Notes under the pieces: model-generated
What the model saw: the letters and a program-made list of their open reading frames with translations, nothing else
Told to the model about the DNA's origin: nothing
The model's database searches: none
Translations under genes and position numbers: made by a program
Source of the DNA: Candidatus Brevefilum sp.
GTDB lineage: Bacteria > Chloroflexota > Anaerolineae > Anaerolineales > Anaerolineaceae
DNA: 9,130 bases
Assembly: GCA_007119455.1 (NCBI GenBank)
Contig: SKPR01000235.1
Coordinates: forward strand, 1 to 9,130
Direction of reading: 5' to 3'
Part shown: one piece after another, positions 1 to 5,989 of the stretch
Numbering within the stretch: position 1 is the stretch's first letter
Layout of the letters: each line of letters starts with the position of its first letter

Positions 1-54
1 GATCTCCAGGAAACCCAGGTCATGATGGTGTAGTCTGTGCGATAAATCGGGCAT
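1..54 (-). CDS. Possible 5' end of a divergent gene (partial, uncertain)
   Basis: Reading the minus strand from an ATG at 54, the frame stays open to the window edge, giving 18 codons that begin MPDLSHRLHHHDLGFLEI. A TATACT box lies on the minus strand at 69-64, nine bases before the ATG, so a divergent promoter is plausible. There is no spaced Shine-Dalgarno site. The fragment is too short to assign to a family, and an open frame this short occurs easily by chance. It is listed because nothing else explains the left edge and because the fasciclin gene points away from it. Confidence 0.25.
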   Translation of the reverse strand, partial: MPDLSHRLHHHDLGFLEI

Positions 55-126
55 ATCACCAAGAGTATACATCAATATCCAAACAAAGGTAACACAGAAA
101 ACTCGATGCCAAGGTTGTACAAAAGA

Positions 127-155
127 TTGGAAAGACCTTGTTTTAAACCTAAAAT
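127..155 (+). promoter_or_regulatory. Sigma-70-like promoter of the fasciclin lipoprotein gene
   Basis: TTGGAA (127-132) and TAAAAT (150-155) are separated by 17 bases, the optimal spacing for a housekeeping promoter. Transcription would start near 162 and give a leader of about 46 bases before the ATG at 208. Found by eye from consensus match only. Confidence 0.5.
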
Positions 156-207
156 ATTCATAGTTAAACAAACATTATACGAACAAACAAAACTAAAGGA
201 GTTTAAA

Positions 208-1590
208 ATGTTCAACAAGAAGTCGTTCCTCTCAATATCTGTTTTATTACTGCTGGCCCTGGTGGTTGTGGCCTGTGCACCGGCCGCTACACCTGAGCCA
301 ACACCCATGCCGGCGGAAGTCGTCGAACCAGAACCAGAACCGGAACCAGAACCGCAGTCCATTGTAGACATCGCCGTAGCTGATGGCCGGTTTACAACGC
401 TGGTAGCTGCCGTTCAGGCTGCAGACCTGGCTGACACCCTGGCCAATGATGGCCCCTTCACCGTCTTCGCCCCCACGGATGAAGCCTTCAATATGCTCCC
501 CGAAGGAACAATTCCAGCCTTGCTGGACGATATTCCTGCACTGACGGACATCCTGCTCTACCATGTCGTCGCCGGTGAAGTACTTGCTGAAGATGTGGTT
601 ACCCTCGACGAAGCGGAAACCCTGCTGGGCGAAATGGTCAGCATCCGTGTTGAAAATGGGATGGTCTTCATCAACGATGCTCAGGTGATCATTACCGATA
701 TTATTGCCGACAACGGCGTCATTCACGTCATTGACACCGTCTTGCTGCCGCCAGCTGAAGAAGTCGCTGAATTTGGTACAATCGTCGATATCGCTGTGGA
801 AGATGGTCGTTTTGAGACCCTGGTCGCCGCTTTACAGGCCGCAGACCTGGCTGAAGCCCTTTCAGGTGAAGGTCCCTTCACCGTTTTTGCCCCCACGGAT
901 GAGGCCTTCAATCAATTGCCTGAGGGCACAATTCCAGCCTTACTGGATGACATCCCCGCCCTGACCGATATCCTGCTCTATCATGTTGTTGAAGGTGAAG
1001 TTTTCGCAGAGGATGTAATTACGCTCGAATTTGCCGAAACCCTGTTGGGAAAAGATGTTGAAATTCGTGTCGATGATGGGATGGTTTTCATCAATGAAGC
1101 CCAGGTTATCATCACCGATATCCAGGCTGACAACGGCGTGATCCATGTCATCGACAGCGTCCTGCTTCCTCCTGAATCGGTTGGCACCGTTGTTGACATC
1201 GCTGTTGAAGATGGGCGCTTCGAAACCCTCGTCGCTGCACTGCAGGCTGCCGATCTGGTTGAAGCACTCTCAGGCCCCGGCCGCTTCACCGTCTTCGCCC
1301 CCACGGATGAAGCTTTCAATAAGCTCCCCGAAGGCACCATACCAGCCTTACTGGACGATATCCCCGCACTGACCGACATTCTGCTCTACCATGTGGTTTC
1401 AGGCCGAGTTCTGTCACAAGATGTTGTCACCCTCGAAGAGGCTGAAACCCTCCTTGGCGAGAACATCAGCATTCGGGTTGAGAACGGGCGTGTCTTTATC
1501 AACGAATCAGAGGTGATCATTGTCGATATCATCGCAGACAATGGCGTGATCCATGTGATCGACACTGTCCTGTTGCCCCCTGAGAACTAA
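208..1590 (+). CDS. Secreted lipoprotein with three fasciclin (FAS1) domains
   Basis: A 460-residue predicted surface lipoprotein. The ATG at 208 is chosen over an in-frame ATG at 106 because AAAGGAG lies 6 bases upstream and a lipoprotein signal peptide starts exactly there: KK at residues 4-5, a hydrophobic stretch 7-22, and a lipobox ending VVAC with Cys23 as lipidation site. Residues 24-50 form a Pro/Glu/Thr-rich linker with five Glu-Pro units. Three FAS1 domains follow at about 51-185, 190-323 and 326-460. Each has the H1-like motif FTVFAPTDEAFN, the YH motif (LLYHVV) and a C-terminal NGVIHVIDxVLLPP strand. FAS1 domains generally mediate adhesion to proteins or polysaccharides; the ligand here cannot be read from sequence. 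The gene appears monocistronic, with a promoter near 127-155 and a terminator after 1627. The family call is firm; a role in aggregation or matrix attachment is inference. Confidence 0.93.
   Translation: MFNKKSFLSISVLLLLALVVVACAPAATPEPTPMPAEVVEPEPEPEPEPQSIVDIAVADGRFTTLVAAVQAADLADTLANDGPFTVFAPTDEAFNMLPEGTIPALLDDIPALTDILLYHVVAGEVLAEDVVTLDEAETLLGEMVSIRVENGMVFINDAQVIITDIIADNGVIHVIDTVLLPPAEEVAEFGTIVDIAVEDGRFETLVAALQAADLAEALSGEGPFTVFAPTDEAFNQLPEGTIPALLDDIPALTDILLYHVVEGEVFAEDVITLEFAETLLGKDVEIRVDDGMVFINEAQVIITDIQADNGVIHVIDSVLLPPESVGTVVDIAVEDGRFETLVAALQAADLVEALSGPGRFTVFAPTDEAFNKLPEGTIPALLDDIPALTDILLYHVVSGRVLSQDVVTLEEAETLLGENISIRVENGRVFINESEVIIVDIIADNGVIHVIDTVLLPPEN
325..354 (+). repeat. Five tandem hexamers (GAACCR) encoding Glu-Pro repeats
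   Basis: The hexamers GAACCA, GAACCA, GAACCG, GAACCA and GAACCG run head to tail and encode (Glu-Pro)5 in the linker between the lipid anchor and the first FAS1 domain. Because the unit is six bases, gain or loss of a copy keeps the reading frame and only changes the length of a stiff spacer. Confidence 0.9.
358..1587 (+). repeat. Three tandem copies of a ~400-base FAS1-coding unit
   Basis: Units begin at about 358, 775 and 1183, so the second to third offset is 408 bases (136 codons) and the first to second is 420 (140 codons). The extra four codons are a short linker after domain 1. Blocks around 455-493, 875-913 and 1284-1320 are almost base-identical, while elsewhere differences are mostly silent. 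This shows internal duplication of one domain within the gene. Confidence 0.9.
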
Positions 1591-1626
1591 GAAAAAACAC
1601 CTATTGTTATTTTCTCCCCTAAACAG

Positions 1627-1665
1627 GAGCGGCTGGCATGAAGTTTCGCCAGCCGCTCTTTATAA
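1627..1665 (+). terminator. Rho-independent terminator after the fasciclin gene
   Basis: An 11-bp perfect GC-rich stem (1627-1637 paired with 1648-1658) with a 10-base loop is followed by a T-rich run (TTTATAATT). It lies 37 bases after the fasciclin stop. The convergent minus-strand peptidase gene ends at 1683, so the same hairpin may also stop that transcript, although the T-tract in that direction is poor (CTGTTT). Confidence 0.85.
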
Positions 1666-1682
1666 TTCTTTGGATTTAATGA

Positions 1683-2729
1683 TCAGGTCAGCAAGTAAGC
1701 CAGGCACCACTGTGTGGTGGCAACCAGGGCTTCAATGTGGGTTCGTTCATAATTATGCGAGGCATCCACACCTGGCCCGATTAGAGACAAAGCCACATCG
1801 CCCCCGGCACGCCAGTATGCTTCGCCATCCGAGCCATAATAAGGGTAAATATCGACTTTATGGGCAATCTTGAAGTCTTCCGCCAACCTGAGCATGCGCT
1901 GGTTTAATCCATAATGATAAGGCCCGCCTGAATCTTTGACGCACAGGGTGGCGTGAAATTCATCAGAAGCCTGACCATCGCCAACAGCAGCCATATCGAC
2001 CGAGATCAGTTCCGCTACCTCGGATGGAATGCCGGCAGCTGCCCCATGACCGACCTCTTCGTAATTACTGACATGCAGAATGGTTGTCATTTTTGGTTTT
2101 AAACCGGCTTCAGCCAGGCTTTTGACAGCATAAATCATACAGGCCACACAGGCTTTATCGTCCAGGTGTCGTGAGCGGATAAAGCCATGATTGAGCTCAA
2201 CCCTGGGGTCGAATGCCACAAAGTCACCCACCTGAATGCTCAGGCTGCGCGTTTCGTCAGCGCTGGTGGTGCGGGCATCCAGCCTGACCTCCATGTTTTC
2301 ATCTTTCCGTTCTGTCTTGCTCACTTCCTGACCATGCACATGCCCTGAAGCCTTGTTCAATAATAATGACCCGCGCAGGGTTTCACCGGACCGGGTAAAG
2401 ACAGTCAGCCCTTCCCCTTCGACGGTATTCCAGGCGAAACCGCCCAGTTTACTCAATTTGAGTCGTCCGTTTGATTTCACCTCTTTTACCATGGCTCCCA
2501 GCGTATCCACATGCGCTGTGAGGGCGCGCCAGGGCCCATCCGTATCACCCGGAACCGTCCCCACCAGAGCACCTTTATTTGTCTGGGTTAAAGATATCTC
2601 AGGGATGGTTGAAAGTGCATTCTCACATAAAGTAATCGCTGCTGCAGTAAAACCCGTGGGGCTGGGCGTGTTGAGAAGTTCAACTAAAAAATCGACCAAT
2701 GCTCTGGTATTAATTTCCGGGAGCTCCAT
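1683..2729 (-). CDS. M42-family zinc/cobalt metallo-aminopeptidase
   Basis: A 348-residue cytoplasmic co-catalytic metallopeptidase, expected to remove N-terminal residues from peptides. The M42 metal and catalytic residues are all in place: His73 and Asp75 in AHVDT, Asp190/Asp191 in RHLDDKA, the Glu224-Glu225 pair in YEEVG (general base plus ligand), Asp245 in SVDM, and His325 in DASHNYERTH. The N-terminal TPSPTGFT and central KASGHVHGQEV motifs, with YYGSDGEAYWRAGGD near 297-311, resemble the M42 subgroup annotated with N-acetylglutaminylglutamine amide osmoprotectant loci rather than classic TET peptidases; this subgroup call is from memory. The ATG at 2729 shares its A with the TAA of the upstream thioesterase and is preceded by AGAGGAAG, so the two genes are translationally coupled. 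No signal peptide. The substrate is unknown, and endoglucanase-type names sometimes given to M42 proteins should not be used. Confidence 0.9.
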   Translation of the reverse strand: MELPEINTRALVDFLVELLNTPSPTGFTAAAITLCENALSTIPEISLTQTNKGALVGTVPGDTDGPWRALTAHVDTLGAMVKEVKSNGRLKLSKLGGFAWNTVEGEGLTVFTRSGETLRGSLLLNKASGHVHGQEVSKTERKDENMEVRLDARTTSADETRSLSIQVGDFVAFDPRVELNHGFIRSRHLDDKACVACMIYAVKSLAEAGLKPKMTTILHVSNYEEVGHGAAAGIPSEVAELISVDMAAVGDGQASDEFHATLCVKDSGGPYHYGLNQRMLRLAEDFKIAHKVDIYPYYGSDGEAYWRAGGDVALSLIGPGVDASHNYERTHIEALVATTQWCLAYLLT

Positions 2730-3163
2730 TAACTTCCTCTTTTCTCTTCGTCGTTTAATAATTTCTCACGCCAGGTTTTTGGGAGGGGAACGCTTTTTTG
2801 TTCCGCATCATCGTAAGCAACCATGACCGAGGTTCTTCGTGCAAGGTGCTTATTTTCTGATGAGTCTGTAATTTGAAATGCAAGGGTAAAGCTCTTATTC
2901 CCCAAATTCTTCAATCTCAGGCCTATTTGGATCGCCTGACCAAGAAAAATGGGGGCAATATAATCAATATCAATATGGGCCACAACCATCCCCGTTCTGA
3001 CGGTTTTGCCCCCCTCCCAGATCCCAACTTTTTGATAATAGCCCAGACGAGCGCTCTCCAAATATGTCAGGTAAACCGCATTATTGACATGTTCCTGGGG
3101 ATCGAGGTCACCATAACGGACAGTTATGGGATGATAGTAGGAAAAATCATTTTTTTCGGTCAT
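2729..3163 (-). CDS. Hot-dog fold acyl-CoA thioesterase (4HBT / YbgC-FadM type)
   Basis: A 144-residue single-domain thioesterase that should hydrolyse acyl-CoA (or acyl-ACP) thioesters in the cytoplasm. The diagnostic N-terminal motif VRYGDLDPQEHVNNAVYL is present, including the catalytic Asp and the HVNN turn, followed by the long central helix YLESARLGYYQKVG. Length is normal for the family. The ATG at 3163 is chosen; a TTG immediately upstream (3166) would add one residue. AAAGAGATG about 8 bases upstream serves as ribosome site. It is the first gene of a two-gene unit whose second gene, the M42 peptidase, starts in its stop codon. A promoter lies at 3199-3233. Acyl chain preference cannot be read from the sequence. 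Single hot-dog proteins of this type normally form dimers or tetramers. Confidence 0.88.
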   Translation of the reverse strand: MTEKNDFSYYHPITVRYGDLDPQEHVNNAVYLTYLESARLGYYQKVGIWEGGKTVRTGMVVAHIDIDYIAPIFLGQAIQIGLRLKNLGNKSFTLAFQITDSSENKHLARRTSVMVAYDDAEQKSVPLPKTWREKLLNDEEKRGS

Positions 3164-3198
3164 CAATCACATCTCTTTCATTCGATTTGAGCACTACC

Positions 3199-3233
3199 AT
3201 TATAAGTATAAGCGATTCAGACCAACCCATAAA
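3199..3233 (-). promoter_or_regulatory. Promoter of the thioesterase-peptidase unit
   Basis: On the minus strand two overlapping options exist. TTTATG (3233-3228) with 17-base spacing precedes TATACT (3210-3205), and a perfect TATAAT (3204-3199) follows directly, paired with TTGGTC or GTTGGT at 15-16 bases. Either would start transcription near 3192-3198, about 30 bases before the ATG at 3163. Confidence 0.5.
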
Positions 3234-3343
3234 TTCATTGCATGGAAAAACCGGCACAATGCCATTGCCAATTAATCCAAAATAATGATCAGTACCAGAT
3301 GATAGGACATTATCACGTTGCCCTGACACACAAAACATTTTCC

Positions 3344-3372
3344 TTTACAAAATTTAATAAATTGGATAAAAT
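3344..3372 (+). promoter_or_regulatory. Sigma-70-like promoter for rrf2
   Basis: TTTACA (3344-3349) and TAAAAT (3367-3372) are spaced by exactly 17 bases, each matching five of six consensus positions. Transcription would begin near 3379, leaving a leader of about 140 bases before rrf2, long enough to contain the palindrome at 3475-3488. Confidence 0.5.
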
Positions 3373-3474
3373 AGACAATAACACTAATTTCTATCCAGAT
3401 AGGTAGAAAACGGTCATTGATGGGGCCCGATCCGGATTTGATGCCGGTTACCATAAATTTGATCTCGAATGGTG

Positions 3475-3488
3475 TTGAAAAATTTCAA
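3475..3488. promoter_or_regulatory. Palindrome TTGAAA-N2-TTTCAA upstream of rrf2, candidate operator
   Basis: Six-base arms are perfectly inverted around AA, centred about 38 bases before the rrf2 ATG. A wider inverted pair, AATTTGA (3456-3462) and TCAAATT (3485-3491), overlaps it. Rrf2-family proteins commonly repress their own genes by binding short AT-rich dyads, so this is a reasonable autoregulatory site, but it does not match a named motif that I can confirm. Confidence 0.4.
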
Positions 3489-3519
3489 ATTACGTGATTG
3501 ATTAAAGAGAGATGTTCTT

Positions 3520-3936
3520 ATGCAAATTACGCGTCAAGCAGACTACGCCCTGAGAGCCATGTTATTTCTGGCCCGTCGTGATTCAAACCAGCGAGCCGCC
3601 ACAAGCCAGATCGCCGAAGATCAAGAAATTCCACCTTCATTCCTGGCGAAAATCATTTCACAACTTTCCATTGCCGGTTTAATCCATACATCCCGCGGCG
3701 CACGGGGAGGTGTTTCTCTGGCACGCAAACCCGAAGAGATCTCCTTGCTGGATGTAGTGGAAGCCATTGATGGTCCGATTAATCTAAACGAATGTACCAA
3801 GGACCCTTCCGTCTGTAGCTTTGGCGAATCATGCCCGATCCACGAGGTCTGGTGTGAAACACAGGCAGAGCTGGTTAATAAACTGCGTGAAACGACCTTC
3901 GATAAACTCCTGGAAAGGGAAGCTGCCAAAGCCTGA
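3520..3936 (+). CDS. Rrf2-family transcriptional regulator with Fe-S cysteine motif
   Basis: A 138-residue DNA-binding regulator. The opening MQITRQADYALRAMLFLA is characteristic of Rrf2 proteins. A winged helix-turn-helix spans about 25-70, with recognition region around IPPSFLAKIISQLSIAGL and the wing SRGARGGVSLAR. Cys92, Cys99 and Cys105, followed by His108, match the spacing of the [2Fe-2S]-binding cysteines and histidine of IscR and NsrR types; Cys112 is additional. It is therefore predicted to sense iron-sulfur status, nitric oxide or redox state through a bound cluster. The ribosome site AAAGAGAGA lies 6-8 bases upstream of the ATG at 3520. The next gene on the same strand starts 180 bases later and leads the ccm cluster, which makes that cluster a candidate target. 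Which member (IscR, NsrR, CymR-like or other) cannot be settled, so no symbol is given. Confidence 0.9.
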   Translation: MQITRQADYALRAMLFLARRDSNQRAATSQIAEDQEIPPSFLAKIISQLSIAGLIHTSRGARGGVSLARKPEEISLLDVVEAIDGPINLNECTKDPSVCSFGESCPIHEVWCETQAELVNKLRETTFDKLLEREAAKA

Positions 3937-4102
3937 TCCATCATAGAAATTCCCATTAGAAGAAAAATAATCCACCCCACATTAATTTCCAATTCCAAGG
4001 AATAAGTATTTTTCCATGCTTTTCCTCAATATCCCCTATACAAAAACAGCAAAACATATTAAAATAATATTAATAGCATTGAGAACATAATTTAGTTTTA
4101 AG

Positions 4103-4111
4103 TGATATTAT
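4103..4111 (+). promoter_or_regulatory. Extended -10 element just upstream of the zinc-ribbon gene
   Basis: TGATATTAT fits the extended -10 form (TG, one base, then TATTAT at 4106-4111). A TTGAGA at 4079-4084 is 21 bases away, too far for a normal -35. The predicted start point, about 4117, falls on the ATG at 4116, which would make the mRNA nearly leaderless. AGTGA (4101-4105) could instead act as a weak ribosome site. Confidence 0.35.
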
Positions 4112-4115
4112 TTTT

Positions 4116-4550
4116 ATGGATACCCTACTGATCTTCCTCACCCTGGCCATTGTCGTAGCCATTGCTTATATTCTCACCAGGCCTTTCAACAACCCATCCG
4201 AACTGCAGCAGTCTTCCTTTTCAAACGGCGATTATGAAATCCAGTACCTGTCTTTGTTAAGGGAGATAAAGACGATTGAACAGGATTGTGAAGCCGGTGA
4301 CGTTTCCGAAGACATTTGCAATCAACTCGCTGATAAGAAAAGAAAAGCTGCGGACCTGTTACGCCTGATGAACCAGGCGTTAGATCCGGACCAACCTTTC
4401 GTTCAACAGCCTGGTGTATCCTCTCCGCTGGATACCCAACCTGAAGGGGATACGCCCAATCCTAACACACACATTTGCCCCCAATGCGGCTATAAAGTCG
4501 TCTCAAGTGATAAATTTTGCAGCCATTGTGGCAAACGCTTGCAGCCCTGA
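4116..4550 (+). CDS. Membrane-anchored zinc-ribbon protein with CcmI-like helical segment
   Basis: A 144-residue protein of no named family that I can assign. Residues 3-20 form one hydrophobic membrane helix at the extreme N-terminus. Residues 40-87 are a charged helical segment (YLSLLREIKTIEQDCEAGDVSEDICNQL...) resembling the N-terminal part of CcmI/CycH proteins, where a membrane helix is followed by a 'leucine-arginine-glutamate, Gly/Ser-Glu-Glu' hairpin. A Pro/Gln-rich linker follows at about 88-118. The C-terminus is a zinc ribbon with Cys121-x2-Cys124 and Cys135-x2-Cys138 (CPQCG and CSHCG). It lies 34 bases before ccmA on the same strand, which supports a role in cytochrome c maturation or its assembly complex. 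TPR repeats typical of full CcmI are absent. The ribbon most likely faces the cytoplasm if the helix is an N-out anchor; topology is inferred. Confidence 0.8.
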   Translation: MDTLLIFLTLAIVVAIAYILTRPFNNPSELQQSSFSNGDYEIQYLSLLREIKTIEQDCEAGDVSEDICNQLADKKRKAADLLRLMNQALDPDQPFVQQPGVSSPLDTQPEGDTPNPNTHICPQCGYKVVSSDKFCSHCGKRLQP

Positions 4551-4569
4551 AGGTATCGTCCCGATGCTT

Positions 4570-4575
4570 TATAAT
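4570..4575 (+). promoter_or_regulatory. Perfect -10 box nine bases before the ccmA start
   Basis: TATAAT at 4570-4575 is followed by nine bases and then the ccmA ATG. No purine-rich ribosome site exists between 4551 and 4584 and no good -35 is seen at normal distance. The geometry matches the -10-to-start arrangement of leaderless bacterial genes, with a predicted start point near 4582. Confidence 0.4.
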
Positions 4576-4584
4576 TGAATAGCT

Positions 4585-5307
4585 ATGGCAAAACAAACCC
4601 TGACTTTCTCTGCGCGGATTGAAATCCGTGGGTTGACAAAAAGGTTTCACTACCATGCCATCCTGGATCATTTATCCCTCACCATAAACGAGGGTGATTT
4701 TTGCGTGCTGATTGGTGCAAACGGCGCCGGTAAAACCACACTCTTACGCATCCTGGCCGGGTTGATCCACCCAACCGAAGGTGAGATCATCTTCGGTTCC
4801 GGGCAAATAACGAATGGGCCAAATCTCAGACGTCACATCGGATATGTTGGTCACCAGTCAATGTTTTACCAGGACCTGACTGCTGCAGAAAATCTGATGC
4901 ATTATGCCAGGCTCTATCGTTTGTCAGATGTCGATAAAGCGATCACGAATGGTCTCAACACCTCAGGGTTGGACCAATACCGAAATCAACCCGTCCGCAC
5001 ATTTTCCCGGGGAATGCAGCAACGTCTTTCACTGGCGCGGGCCATGTTACACGAACCAGAAATCATGCTCTTTGATGAACCCTACACCGGGCTCGACCAG
5101 GAAGCGGTCCAGTTTCTGGACAAGAAATTAAAGGCGCTCAACCAGCCAAACCGCACCATTCTCATGGCAGCTCACCGGCCTCACAGGTTGTTACCCATGG
5201 CCAGCCATATCGCCTGGTTGAAGGCGGGAAAAATAGTCGAACACCTTCCAATCAGCCAATTGCATAAATCCCCGGCGCTCAAACGCTACCTGGGAGCGCC
5301 GGCATGA
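4585..5307 (+). CDS. ccmA: Heme exporter / cytochrome c maturation ABC ATPase CcmA
   Basis: A 240-residue ABC-type ATPase that with CcmB, and usually CcmC and CcmD, drives release of heme-loaded CcmE during cytochrome c maturation. All nucleotide-binding motifs are intact: Walker A GANGAGKT (44-51), Q-loop Gln91 in GYVGHQ, signature FSRGMQQRL (140-148; a CcmA-like variant of LSGGQ), Walker B IMLFDEP (160-166) and H-loop His197. It is somewhat longer than typical CcmA (about 200-215), because of an N-terminal extension of around 10 residues and a longer C-terminus. The stop codon overlaps the ccmB start by four bases (ATGA), so translation is coupled. No Shine-Dalgarno is visible before the ATG. 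Assignment as CcmA rather than a generic ABC-2 ATPase rests on the ccmB and ccmC neighbours, and is firm for that reason. Confidence 0.9.
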   Translation: MAKQTLTFSARIEIRGLTKRFHYHAILDHLSLTINEGDFCVLIGANGAGKTTLLRILAGLIHPTEGEIIFGSGQITNGPNLRRHIGYVGHQSMFYQDLTAAENLMHYARLYRLSDVDKAITNGLNTSGLDQYRNQPVRTFSRGMQQRLSLARAMLHEPEIMLFDEPYTGLDQEAVQFLDKKLKALNQPNRTILMAAHRPHRLLPMASHIAWLKAGKIVEHLPISQLHKSPALKRYLGAPA

Positions 5308-5987
5308 GCAATATCCTCAATTACCTGACCACCTTCTGGCAGATGTTTCGCAAGGACATTCAGGTTGAATGGCGGGGGCGTCAGGGGGTGCCGGTCATGC
5401 TGGTATTCACCCTTTTGATTGTGTTTCTGTTTAACTTTGCACTTCAGCTTTCACCAGAATTACAGTCTGGGCTGGCAGCCGGGCTTTTATGGGTTTCGTT
5501 GGCCTTTGCCTCGACCCTGGGTTTGAACCGGAGCATCGGCCTTGAACGCGAAAACAGCGGCCTCGACGGGCTTTTGCTGGCCCCTGTGGACCGCTCTGCA
5601 ATTTTTTTCGCCAAATCCCTCAGCAATTTCTGTTTTACGATGCTGGTGGCACTCATTCTGTTACCCATATTCAGTATTTTTTACCAGCAGAATATGATTC
5701 GCCTGCCGCTGATCGGGGTGACCCTGCTGGGGTTGAGCAGTTATACCAGCCTCGGAACCTTGCTGGCTGCACTCAGCATCCAGGCCCGCACACGTGATGT
5801 GCTCCTACCGGTATTGCTCTACCCCCTGGCTCTTCCTATCCTGATCGCATCTGTCGAAGCCAGCCGGGCGGTCCTTGACAGCCAGCCTATGGATCATTTC
5901 TCAAGCTGGATCTACCTGCTGCTCTCCTGCACCCTATTATTCAATGCTGCTGGCCTGCTTTTTTTTGAAACCATCCTGGAGGAATAA
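5304..5987 (+). CDS. ccmB: Heme exporter membrane subunit CcmB
   Basis: A 227-residue integral membrane protein, normal length for CcmB, forming the permease partner of CcmA. About six membrane segments are apparent, near 29-47, 55-75, 100-127, 134-158, 166-190 and 201-222. The CcmB hallmark around residues 80-106 (LERENSGLDGLLLAPVDRS) follows the second segment, and LLPVLLYPLALPILIA (167-182) matches the conserved fifth helix. The N-terminal RKDIQVEWR region precedes the first helix and is typical. The start overlaps the ccmA stop by four bases, and the ccmC ATG follows two bases after the stop, so ccmABC is one coupled unit. It lies in the cytoplasmic membrane. Confidence 0.93.
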   Translation: MSNILNYLTTFWQMFRKDIQVEWRGRQGVPVMLVFTLLIVFLFNFALQLSPELQSGLAAGLLWVSLAFASTLGLNRSIGLERENSGLDGLLLAPVDRSAIFFAKSLSNFCFTMLVALILLPIFSIFYQQNMIRLPLIGVTLLGLSSYTSLGTLLAALSIQARTRDVLLPVLLYPLALPILIASVEASRAVLDSQPMDHFSSWIYLLLSCTLLFNAAGLLFFETILEE

Positions 5988-5989
5988 CG

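Larger units (their letters stand above)
3164..3519. other. Divergent intergenic region, thioesterase/peptidase versus rrf2
   Basis: About 355 bases without a credible gene. The region holds a minus-strand promoter near 3199-3233, a plus-strand promoter at 3344-3372, and a 14-base palindrome close to the rrf2 start. Short minus-strand frames here (for example 3147-3338) have no family resemblance or ribosome site. I see nothing convincing at 3234-3343. Confidence 0.6.

Noticed and set aside
3..92. Plus-strand frame open from the left edge to a stop at 90-92
   Set aside because: About 30 codons of unremarkable sequence ending in an AT-rich promoter region; too short to separate from chance.
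72..371. Minus-strand frame with a Gly-Ser repeat run
   Set aside because: It is the antisense reading of the Glu-Pro hexamer tract in the fasciclin gene; no ribosome site or family resemblance.
247..1379. Several minus-strand frames opposite the fasciclin gene
   Set aside because: They recur once per FAS1 repeat and are mirror shadows of the repeated coding sequence.
3147..3338. 63-residue minus-strand frame in the divergent region
   Set aside because: It runs through the thioesterase promoter and start, with no ribosome site and no recognisable motif.
3992..4003. ATTCC-AA-GGAAT dyad after rrf2 as a terminator
   Set aside because: A two-base loop cannot form a stable hairpin and the T-run is displaced; no convincing rrf2 terminator was found.
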